Origin: Salvelinus alpinus
Taxonomy: Eukaryota; Chordata; Actinopteri; Salmoniformes; Salmonidae
NCBI RefSeq assembly: GCF_045679555.1
Contig: NC_092120.1
Location: 12,389,805 to 12,453,804 of the forward strand
Length of the DNA: 64,000 nt
Direction of reading: 5' to 3'
The notes beneath the pieces were generated by a model, which made no database searches, was not told the origin of the DNA, and saw only the letters and a list, made by a program, of their open reading frames with translations. Position 1 is the stretch's first letter, and every line of letters begins with the position of its first letter. Shown piece after piece: positions 24,946-36,200 of the stretch. The translations under genes were made by a program, and so were the position numbers.

Positions 24946-27900
24946 TTAGCCTGCTAGTTTACTGGTCACCAAGGAGGACCTCCTCTGGGGCAGGTCCTGC
25001 GGCGTGGGAATGTGGTCCCCTGTGACGAGGTTCTTGTCAGGGCCCGCCACGGGCAGCTGTTTGTTCTTCATCTTGGCCTTGGCCATGTTGTAGTCACCTG
25101 AGTCAAAGTATTTTTGCTAGGTGGGGGCAAGAAAGAAGGAATTCAATTCAGGTTGTCTGGAGTAGATCTGCTAGTTAAAGTTAATAGGCAAGTTTCCATT
25201 GACGCTGGTTTATTTGCCAAAAGCAATGCCGCAAAAAAAAAATCTTTGCAACGTGTCATATAGGAGAAACGTTCTAAAGATCGACAACATTTTTATCCAT
25301 TCAACAGGGGTGGATTTTCTTTTGTCTAACATTATTGCGACAAATTATAAATGGAAACAATGTTTTTGGAATAGATGGTGATTGTCGAATCATTTTGAAG
25401 GTACGTGGGGCATGTGATGTCACAGGTAACTATAAAGCTCCACTCCACATTTAACTCTAAATGCCTACTGCTTGCAAAATCCATTTATTCAACTATAAAA
25501 ATAATGTTTCTTTGCAGGACAAGGATTGTCCTGACTTTCAAGAATGCCTAAATTGTTTCACCTTGCTTTTCTGGTTGGCTGGATGCAAGTTTCAACATCC
25601 AATTATTTCAGATTTACAGGAGTGCAAGTTTCACCATGGCGATACATTGACGATACATGAGAATTATTAGAATATCGAAATATTAGTCAATTATTGCATT
25701 CTATGCATGCTGGCTTTCCCTGGCTATACCCGAGACATGAAACAGATATGTAGGAGGGCATAGAGGCTGTGCTTTAATACATTGACGACAATTTGCCTAA
25801 ATGGGTAATGGAAACACTTCAACCACTATATTGTTAGTTGACACTGTAGGTTTTCGCGGAAAAGTATTTTTTTTTTAAGGTGCGAGGTCATTAAGTATAG
25901 CTGTTTTTAACGACATAAGATAGTTATACGGAAATGCACCGTAGCAGGTAATTGTCACATCTATTTTCTTTGTGAACATTCTAAAATGTGGACAAAAAAT
26001 TTAAATAATATCACTGGACAAGTTAATTTGAACATAGCTACTGCCACAGACACACCAAGGCAATCTGAGATGCTCATGAATGCAGAACGTATTGATATGT
26101 CTTAAAGAAGACTATTCTAAGCCTATGTGATTTCCTAGTCAAGTGGTCAACAAGGGTGTGTAGGCGTTTGTTCCAGCCTAGCACTTCACTAACATGTTGA
26201 ATCAAAAGCATGCATTATCTGTGGCTCGCCGGGAGAAGCGTTCCACCTACCCCTTTCTGTAGCCTCTTCATGAGGAAGTCGGAGCCTCCAGGCTTCTGGC
26301 CCAGGCCGGGGTACTTGGCCTTCAGCTTTACCTCTTCGCCCTTCACAAGGTTGGCATTCTTTTCCTGAGAGTCCTGTCCAGACAAAGAAAACATTTCGAT
26401 GTGCCGTCATATGGGTGCTACTTGCAAGGAATTTAGCTAAAGAGGAGAAACATCTAAACAATAGGCCTATGTAGCCTACGCCTATCATAATGTCAGCCAT
26501 GATGCGCAGAGAAGAACAAGCATAGGCTTTTAAAATAGACATTCTCCATTTAACTGTCCAATGCCTTGTGATATGCAGTAACATATCCTGATGCCTAGTC
26601 ACCTTACCTCTACAATTATCTACCTCTATTACTCCAGTATCCCTGCACATTGTAAATATGGTACTGGAACTGACTGACCCTGTATATATTATGCTTACTT
26701 ACTTCCTCGTGTTCTTATTTCCATTTCTTGTGTGTTTATGTTCTACCTTATATATTTTTTTGTATTACATTGTTATTGATTACAGCATTGTTGGGGTTAG
26801 AGGTTACAATAAGGACATTTCACTGAACTTGTGAAATTAAAACTTAAAACTAATAAGAAGGTTATAAGATGGTCTGATGATGACAAAACAAAAAGATTAC
26901 TGGGCTGGCACTGTGCTCTTCAGAAAGGATTGCATCTGAATCATATCGCTTAACCCTACTCATATTCAGCTGTGAAGTGGGCTAACGCCATGAAAATGAC
27001 TTGAGGGAGTTGAAGCGTCTTCATAGTGAGTCACTCTCTGTATGCGCTCCTGCAACACTATCTCTCACGCCCTCATGGTTGCCTGCAATGAACAACTCAC
27101 ACAGAAGACGAGTGTTATGATTGAGTAAGAATTAAGTGACTAGAAAGCCGTTCACATCCATTATTTCCCCCTCTCATACACATTTCTTCAGCTGATGATG
27201 ACAAAACAGCCTTGTTACCAGTTTCCCCATCACTGACATGTTATTGGTGCCATAAAAACAAATTGTTTTCCCCTCATGAAGCCGTTTGTCTGCAAATATG
27301 TACAAGCCAAGTGTGGCCTTACTTTGTGGTTATTGAAAAAAATATTATACAGAAACAGGCCTTGAGTAATTGCTGACCAAAGTCTAGGTACACAGAGCTT
27401 GCAGAGTGGTTCTAGTTTTCACATGACACCTTCATGCTAAAGCTTTTTGTAAGGTGTAAGCCTATGGTTTACTGGAGGCAACTCCTGCACTAGACAAACT
27501 GGTTTACCCTTTACTGCCAGTGTGGAGTCCATGGACAGATGCCAGTGGAAAGTAGGTTAACAAGACACACCTTGTTATTGCCCACAGTCCAGATAGACTC
27601 TGAGCAGAAGTCAGCAAAACATTCTCTATTGGGGCAATTCCACAGTAACAGAGTTAAGCTGAGACTGATTTTTCACTTTAAAATGTCAAACAAAAACCAA
27701 TGATTGCAAAATTAAATAAACCATACAACTCTATGCAGAAGGACTACTTTCAACAATTTCCACATTTTTTTTTTACAAAAAAAAGAACAAGTACTTGCAG
27801 AACAGTGCAGATGCAAAGTTTGGTAACAGAATGACAGCACAAACACAACCCGTCATACTGTTTGTATCTGCACTGTTCTTCAAGTAAATGTGTTTTTGTC

Positions 27901-29283
27901 AATTATTTGGTGGAAACTTAAAGTAGTCCTTGTGGATGCATGCTTTTTTAACTGTGCAATCATTGGTTTTTAGTTTGGCATACATTTTAATTGGAAACAT
28001 CTGAGTCTCAGCATCACTGTTAACATGGCATTGCCCATTGTTAACTTACAACACATTGTTACTTATCTGGCTAAATAAAGCTAAGAAAACATTGAGAAAC
28101 CCACAAAACACTGCAATTGAAGTACATGAGAATATCTGCCATTCCATGTAGAGGACAGTGAACGCAACGCTAGCAGGGGCAGGGACAATAAGTGACTCAG
28201 GGTAGAGAATCCGATGAACAGATTCTGTTGCTGGTTCACTTGGATCCATAACAAAAATGTAAAGGTTACTATATTCAGCCCCAATGAGGGACAATGCAAG
28301 AGTGGACAGGATACTTTCCAGTCCCTCAAACAGTTCCAAACTGCTAGACTAGACCAATAGTAGCTAGCTACCATGAAATGTTATTTTCTCACATGACCGT
28401 TTCTCTTCTTGTCATTGTATCAAAATACCATTGTATTATTAGCACCCATTATCATTGATAAGACAAAGTATAGCATCAGTAACTTCCCTATGTAGACATG
28501 CTAGTCAATGCATATTGATATGACCGGTGGGTTTGTCAATAGACCTCTGACCTTCACCAGCATCCACTCAGGATGCTGCCTGTACAAGTGCCTTTTCATC
28601 AGTGTACTCCATTTGATAGATGTCACATATTGGCCTATATTATATATAGCTAAACCTAATATCAGTGCAACACTTTAAATAACATTCACAAAGTATAGGG
28701 GACTGAAACCGAGTATGAATCAATAGATCTAGCTTATACATCCTTATAAGCTTTGTGTGACTGATCAGCTAGCATATAAGTGACTGATGATTGACCCTGG
28801 TTTCCATTAAAACGCAGATTTCAAAGGATAGGCTACAATATTATTGTTTGCATGACAGTATCGAACGCCGGTAGACTCAACCTCAACTACTGCTGTGTCA
28901 GGATAGACCAATGAGGCCCAGGCATATCTCATAACCTATGGACCAGTGAGCCAATTGCACAAGGGAAAACTCAATAAATAACTCAATAATACAGTACCTA
29001 TGTTATTATTGATTATCGGGAGACACGTACATCTTACTCAAGACCTTTCCAAAACATTTATACACACTGTCATTGTTGGTAAACGAGACGTTTACAGGTT
29101 TGATGCTATAACGAAAGCTAACTAGCTAGCAATCAATTCAAACACGTTACTTGTAACGCGTTACAACAAACAGAGCTAGCGTTATGGCTAACTGACAAAC
29201 TCAAGATAGTGTCACGATATTAAACCCACCTGTTTTTCATCCTCATATTCCATCTGAGTATCTGATAGATTTTCGGACGACAT
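24946..29283 (-). CDS. ensa: Alpha-endosulfine, PP2A-B55 inhibitor
   Basis: Exons 29283-29230 (18 codons), 26373-26251 (41 codons) and 25116-24946 (56 codons plus stop) join in phase 0 through GT-AG introns to give 115 aa, close to the usual 112-121 of the ENSA/ARPP19 family. The conserved core [20 protein letters not shown] is in exon 2. The exon 3 start [20 protein letters not shown] carries the Greatwall target Ser (Ser65 here) in FDSGDY. The C-terminus [12 protein letters not shown] includes a PKA site at Ser107. When phosphorylated by Greatwall, the protein inhibits PP2A-B55 and lets cells enter mitosis and meiosis. [10 protein letters not shown] and [10 protein letters not shown] favour ensa over arpp19. 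Intron 1 (2.86 kb) holds a LINE tail and a palindromic MITE. Promoter is shared with hormad1. Confidence 0.95.
26570..26850 (+). mobile_element. LINE 3' end fragment in ensa intron 1
   Basis: CTAGTCACCTTACC...TGTACCTTATATA-type sequence runs into GACATTTCACTGAACTTGTG and AAATTAAAACTT, the 3' UTR pattern of fish CR1/Rex1-type LINEs. 5'-truncated, no coding sequence left. Confidence 0.5.
27631..28036. mobile_element. Long foldback MITE in ensa intron 1
   Basis: The left arm GGGGCAATTCCACAGTAACA and the right arm TAACATGGCATTGCCC are imperfect inverted copies. Inverted similarity continues through CAATGATTGCA / TGCAATCATTGG and GTGCAGATGCAAA / TTTGTATCTGCAC to the centre, so nearly the whole 406 bp can fold on itself. 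No coding capacity. Confidence 0.7.
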
Positions 29284-29872
29284 TACGCAGCTCTAATGGA
29301 CTGGAAGTCCGAATTGCTTGAAAACGCACGTTAGAATGTATGCAGGGGTGCTCCTCGCCTCCTCTAGCTATTCCACTGCTAGCAAAATCTAACCTGCCTC
29401 TCGTGAACAAGTCTCCTCGATAAAAAAAAAAAGGCTAAATATTTTCTGACGCCGTTGTGTGGGATTGCCATTTGTGACAGACATATACAGTAACCAATTG
29501 TATAAGGAAACACGTTGTATTAGATACCAAGAGAGCCAATGAAATGCTACTACTCGTAGAGAGATGCTGATTGACAGGGCTGTGTCCAATAGAGTGCGGA
29601 TATTCAATCTGTGCGCAGCGTTGCATCAAACTACACCAACAACAGAGCGAATTCCCTACAGTGCCGCAACATAAACACCTTCATTTAAAACTGATGTTTA
29701 CCTCCGCCAGGACATATCACTACCTTTGATATCTCTATTCACGCAATGTATGTTGTGGTGGCAAGAAAATGTACGTTATCTAAGGCTGCCCTCTGATTGG
29801 CTACTTTAGCTGTCCTTTTTGGCGGGTAACTGTGTCTGGCGCGAGTTTGGCCCACGGTCCAACAGTTTCTTA
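29284..29872. promoter_or_regulatory. Divergent ensa/hormad1 promoter
   Basis: The ensa start codon (29283, minus) and the predicted noncoding hormad1 exon (ending at a GTAAGT donor at 29873, plus) are head to head. Between them lie CCAAT boxes at 29494, 29536 and 29586, and an inverted one (ATTGG) at 29796. An E2F-like TTTTTGGCGGG lies at 29816-29826, and GGCGCG at about 29838. CCAAT boxes are typical of bidirectional promoters. E2F6-type sites are known to silence germline genes such as meiotic factors in soma. Use of these sites here is inference. Confidence 0.6.
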
Positions 29873-29879
29873 GTAAGTT

Positions 29880-30215
29880 CGATCTGGCTAGCTAGCTAGC
29901 TTGTTTTTGGTTGTTATTTTTTTTAACCAAAAAACAGATTGAGTGACTGCGCTCTATCTAGGTAGTAATAGCTAGCTATGTGAGTTATGTAATTTCATAC
30001 TAATCACAATAGGTTGTAGAGTAAAGTCAGTGACATCAGTGGCTGTGTGTACTGCTGCTAGCTACGTTAGCTAGCAAATGTAATGTAGATAGCTAGTTAG
30101 CTAAAGTAGCTAGCCAGATTAGTATAAAATATTTCTGTATCTATCTGTGTAAACTAGTACTTAGCTAGCTAGCTACATATTTCAACATAGCTTTACCTTG
30201 ATAGCTAGCTATCTG
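29880..30215 (+). repeat. Clusters of TAGC tetranucleotide repeats in hormad1 5' intron
   Basis: GCTAGCTAGC runs recur at about 29886, 29970, 30058, 30090, 30163 and 30200 within the predicted first intron (29873-30241). The predicted acceptor TTTATTTTGTAG lies at 30241. Confidence 0.6.
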
Positions 30216-30275
30216 GCTTCTAATGAATCTTTATTTTGTAGATTTGACAACTTGTTATCAACTAGTATTACTACC

Positions 30276-33200
30276 ATGGCATGTGAACAACGTTTGCGGG
30301 CTGCTCAGGTAAAACCTCTGGCTATCCATAGCCAGACCTTGGTCCTATTGAATTGCTGTTTTATAGCTAGCAAATGGCATGTTCTAATAACGTTAGCATG
30401 TTCTGTGGATATCTACATGCCTCTATTTATTCAGACATCTTCAAATGGCCTTGGTGTAAGCGCCTGTCTTTGTTATATTTTATAGGGCACCCAGTTGCTG
30501 CCAAATGTAGTTTCAACAGAGCAGCAGTCCTTGATTGTTGTGAAGAAACTGCTGGCCATTGCAGTCTCCAGCATCACTTATCTCAGGGGTCTTTTCCCAG
30601 AAAAAGCTTATGGGAGAAAATTTGTTGAAGGTCAAACACATTTTATGTTCTTTTTAAATGTACTCAATTGTTATTTAAATGTTGATACTGTAGCTAGCCA
30701 ACATCTTCAAGAAGTAGACTTACACTTTTTTGTCTCTATGCCACAGAGCAGAAAGTTATGATCCTCAGGGAGGAGCGCACCTGCCCTGGTGCCAGTCAGA
30801 TTGTACAGTGGTTAGTATACACCACCAAGCCTCAGTGGGAAATTCCAGTACAGTGTTTTCTCTGTGGCCAAATCCTTTCCCTTTATCCTGGTTAGATTAT
30901 TTATTCAGTGTTGATTAATTAAGACTATTTTATACACCTCCCAGGATGCAGGGATGCTTTGATGCCCTTCAGAGGAAATACGTAAGTGAGATACTAGCAT
31001 TTAGTTGTTTATTCATTATCTACATGTTATTAATGTTAATTAATTACATATAATGAATGTCTTGTATTCCAACAGTTGAGGGCGGTCGTTATGTCTGTGA
31101 GTATATCTCATCAAATATTTTCTTCAGCATATAAAGCATTTTAATTAGTTGCTAAATAGTTGCTAAAGTTTGTATCCTCCTTCCACTTTCTATAGATATA
31201 CACAGACCCAGATAATCCAAAGGTAATAGACAACTTTTTAACCCCATAGGTATCGATCATAGTAATGCTTTGATTCTCTGGACTAGAACAAGCGCTACAG
31301 TATATGTAACCTCTTGAATCAAGCCTTTTCTCATTGTGACACTGGTCTTTCTTTACAATTTGCAGAAGATTACTGAATGCTACCAGTTCAAAGTCCAATA
31401 CACTGAAAAGGGACCCAAAATTGACTTTGAAAGGTATAGCTTTGTGAATGTGTATTAGGGTTGAATGGCAGGAACCCGGTTACTGAGATATACTGCCCAA
31501 AACCACTCCCCTTTCCCGGGATAAATAACTGAGAAACCGGTAAATTATAATAAATTATTTATATGAACAGCATGACGTGAAATGGAACTGTTAAATTATA
31601 TACAATGTCTAAATTTGGATTCTGTAAGGCCTTGCCTCTGGTCACTGCATAATGAATCATCAACTTTCAGGGTGGGAACCGACAGCCCATCTCAGTATGT
31701 AGACCTTCCCTTGGTAACTTTTTTTATTGTGATAGGTAGACCTACATTTGCTGCAGCACAGCCTACGCTACAGTAATATAAAGACCGAATGCGCATCTAA
31801 TTTGCACATCACCATCTGGCTTTCGGGGATCACCTTATTTTTTTATTGTAAAGATTATATATTTTTTGGATTGCAGAGTTTAAAACACTCCTATATCGTT
31901 TCTTTAAATCAGTGCATGAGTGAACACTTTCTCGCTGTCTTTCTCTCTCCATCAATTCCATTCAAATTGCATCCAAAATAGATAATCGTGTTCAAGATTG
32001 ATATATATAGGCCTATATATACAGTGCATTTGGAAAGTATTTAGAACTGTTATGAACATGACGGGAGACAGAGAGCTGGTTTCAAGCGCAGTGCGCAGCA
32101 GGTGTTTATTTGTAAAGGACCCACAGGAGGAGGCAGGTAGCTGGGTCCAGGGGCAGGCATAAGGTCATACACAGGGGGTCCAAAAAAGGCAACCGTACTG
32201 GCAGGGAAAAGGCTAGTAACGTCATCTGGGAGATCAGGCAATAGGTTGATAACAGGAAATCCGATAGGCTAAAGTACAGGCAGGGAATAGGCAAAAGGCG
32301 TCGTTAGTGAGGCAGGAAAAAACTAGCATACACGGGAGGATTAAATTACGGCAGCAGGTAGCCTAGTGGTTAGAGCGTTGGACTAGTAACCGAAAAGTTG
32401 CAAGATCGAAACCCCGAGCTGACAAGGTAAAAATCTGTTGTTCTGCTCCTGAACAAGGCAGTTAACCCACTGTTCCTAGGCTGTCATTTAAAATAAGAAT
32501 TTGTTCTTAACTGACTTGCCTAGTTAAATAAAGGTATAATAAAAAATGATTAAATTACAGGAAAAACAGAGCTCTGAATAGAAGTGTGTCACAAAACAAA
32601 CAATACCTCACAGTGATGGGGTGTGAGCTAGAAAGTGAGCTGCATTCAGGGGATCTACGTGTGTGAGTTGGAAGCAGGTGTTACAAGAACCCTTCACTTT
32701 TTCCACATTTTGTTACGTTACAGACTCGTTTTCCCCCCTCATCAATCTACACACTACCCCATAATGACAAAGCAAACAGGTTTACCTTTTTTTGTTGCAA
32801 ATGTTTAAAAAAATAAAAAACTGAAATATCACATTTACATACAGTTGAAGTCGGAAGTTTACATACACCTTTGCCAAATACATTTAAACTCAGTTTTTCA
32901 CAATTCCTGACATTTAATCCTAGTAAAAATTCCGTGTTAGGTCAGTTAGGATCACCACTTCATTTTAAGAATGTGAAATGTCAGAATAATAGTAGAGAGA
33001 ATGATTTATTTCAGCTTTTATTTCCTTCATCACATTCCCAGTGGGTCAGAAGTTTACATACACTCAATTATTATTTGGTAGCACTGCCTTTAAATTGTTT
33101 AATTTGGGTCAAACGTCTCAGGTAGCATTCCACAAGATCCCCACAATAAGTTGGGTGAATTTTGGCCCATTCCTCCTGACAGAGCTGGTGTAACTGAGTC

Positions 33201-36200
33201 AGGTTTGTAGGCCTCCTTGCTCCCACACGCTTTTTCAGTTCTGCCCACAAATGTTCTATAGGATTTGAGGTCAGGGCTTTGTGATGGCCACTCCAATACC
33301 TTGACTTTTTTGTCCTTAAGCCATTTTGCCACAACTTTGAAAGTATGCTTGGGGTCATTGTCCATTTGGAAGACCCATTTGCGACCAAGCTTTAACTTCC
33401 TGACTGATGTCTTGAGATGTTGCTTCAATATATCCACATAATTTTCCTGCCTCATGATGCCTTCTATTTTGTGAAGTGCACCTTTCACTCCTGCAGTAAA
33501 TCACCCCCACAACATGATGCTGCCACCCCCGTGCTTCACGGTTGGGACGGTGTTCTTCGGCTTGCAAGCCTCCCCCTTTTCCCTCCAAATATAACGATGG
33601 TCATTATGGCCAAACAGTTCTATTTTTGTTTCATCAGACCAGAGGACATTTCTCCAAAAAGTATGATCTTTGTCCCCATGTACAGTTGCAAACCGTAGTC
33701 TAGCTTTTTTATGGTGGTTTTGGAGCAGTGGCTTCTTCCTTGCTGAGCGGCCTTTCAGGTTATGTCGATATAGGACTCGTTTTTACTGTGGATATCGATA
33801 CTTTTGTACCTGTTTCCTCCAGCATCTTCACAAGGTCCTTTGCTGTTGTTCTGCTGGGATTGATTTGCACTATTTGCACCAAAGTACGTTCATCTCTAGG
33901 AGACAGAACGTGTCTCCTTCCTGAGCGGTATGACGGCTGCGTGGTCCCATGGTGTTTATACTTGCGTACTATTGTTTGTACAGATGAACGTGGTACCTTC
34001 AGGCGTTTGGAAATTGCTCTCAAGGATGAACCAGACCTGTTGAGGTCTACAATTTTTTTTATGAGGTCTTGGCTGATTTCTTTTGATTTTCCCATGATGT
34101 CAAGCAAAGAGGCACTGGGTGTGAAGGTAGGCCTTGAAATACATCCACAGGTACACCTCCAATTGACTAAAATTATGTAAATTAGCCTATCAGAAGCTTC
34201 TAAAGCCATGACATCATTTTCTGGAATTTTCCAAGCTGTTTAAAGGCACAGTCAACTTAGTGTATGTAAACTTCTGACCCATTGAAATTGTGATACAGTG
34301 AATTATAAGTGAAATAATCTGTCTGTAAACAATTGTTGGAAAAATTACTTGTGTCATGCACGAAGTAGGATTCCTATCCGACTTGCCAAAACTATAGTTT
34401 GTTAACAAGAAATTTGTGGAGTGGTTGAAAAACAAGTTTTTTAATGACTCTAACCTAACTGTATGTAAACCTCCGACTTCAACTGTAAGTATTCAGACCC
34501 TTTGCTCAGTACTTTGTTGAAGCACCTTTGGCAGCGATTACAGTCTCGAGTCTTCTTGGGTATGACACTACAAGCTTGGCACACCTGTATTTGGGGAGTT
34601 TCTCCCATTCTCTGCAGATCTAGTCAAGTTCTGTTAAGTTGGATGGAGAGCGTTGCTGCACAGCTATTTTCAGGTCTCTCCAGAGATGTTCAATCGGGTT
34701 CAAGTCCAGTCTTTGGCTGGGCCACTCAAGGACATTCAGAGACTTGTCCTGAAGCCAATCCTCCGTTGTCTTGGCTGTGTGCTTATGGACGACGGGGCTG
34801 CGTGGAGCAGGTTGAGAGCTTCAAGTTCCTTTGTGTCCACGTCACCAACAAACTAACATGGTCCAAGCACACCAAGATAGTCATGAAGAGGGCACGACAA
34901 AACCTATTCCCCCTCAGGAGACTGAAAAGATTTGGCATGGGTCCTTAGATCCTCAAAAGGTTCTACAGCTGTACCATCGAGAGCATCCTGACTGGTTGCA
35001 TCACTGCCTGGTATGGCAACTGCTCGGCCTCCAACCGCAAGGCACTACAGAGGGTAGTGCGAACGGCCCAGTACATCACTGGGGCCAAGCTCCCTGCCAT
35101 CCAGGACCTCTATACCAGGCGGTGTCAGAGGAAGACCCTAAAAATTGTCAAAGACTCCAGCCACCCTAGTCATAGACTATTCTCTCTGCTACTGCGCAGC
35201 AAGTGGTACCGGAGCGCCAAGAGGCTTCTAAACAGCTTCTACCCCCAAGCCATAAGACTCCTGAACATCTAATCAAATGGCTACCCAGACTTTTTGCATT
35301 GCCTCCCCCTCTTTTACTCCGCTGCTACTCTCTATTGTTATCATCTATCCATAGTCACTTTAATAACTCCACCTGCATGTACATATTACCTCAACTAACC
35401 GGTGCCCAGGCCTCCCGAGTGGTGCAGTTGTCTAAGGCGCTGCATCGCAGGTTCGAGTCCAGGCTCTGTTGCAGCCGACCACGACCGGGAGACCCATGGG
35501 GCGGCGCACAATTGTCCCAGCGTCGTCCAGGTTAGGGGAGGGTTTGGCCGGCAGGGATATCCTTGTCTCATCGCGCACTAGCGACTCCTGTGGTGGTCCG
35601 GACGCAGTGCACGCTGACACGGTCGCCAGGTGTACGGTGTTTCCTCCCGACACATTGGTGCGGCTTGGTTGGGTTGTGTTTCGGAGGACGCATGGCTCTC
35701 GACCTTTGCCTCTCCCTAGTCCGTACGGGAGTTGCAGCGATGAGACAAGACTGTAACTACTACCAATTGGATACCACGAAATTGGGGTGGGGGAAAAAAA
35801 CTAGCCGGTGCCCCCGCACATTGACTCTGTACCGGTACCCCCCTGTATATAGTCTCGCTATTGTTATTTTACTGCTGCTCTTTAATTACTTGTTACTTTT
35901 ATTTCTTATTCTTATCCGTATCTTTTTCAAACTGCATTGTTGGTTAGGGGCTCGTAAGTAAGCATTTCACTGTAAGGTCTACCTGTTGTATTCGGCACAT
36001 GTGACTAATAGGATTTGATTTGATTTTAACTTTCGCCCCAGTCTGAGGTCCTGAGCACTCTGGAGCAGGATTTCTTCAAGGATCTCTCCGTACTTTGTTC
36101 CGTTCATCTTTCCCTTGATCCTGACTAGTCTTCCAGTCCCTGCCGCTGAAAATTATCCCCACAGCATGATGCTGCCACCACCATGCTTCACCGTAGGGAT

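Noticed and set aside
33728-34180. 150-aa plus-strand frame
   Set aside because: Antisense to the family B Tc1 transposase.
34502-34948. 148-aa plus-strand frame
   Set aside because: It runs across the junction of a Tc1 (antisense to its transposase) and a LINE fragment; a chance fusion of two repeats.
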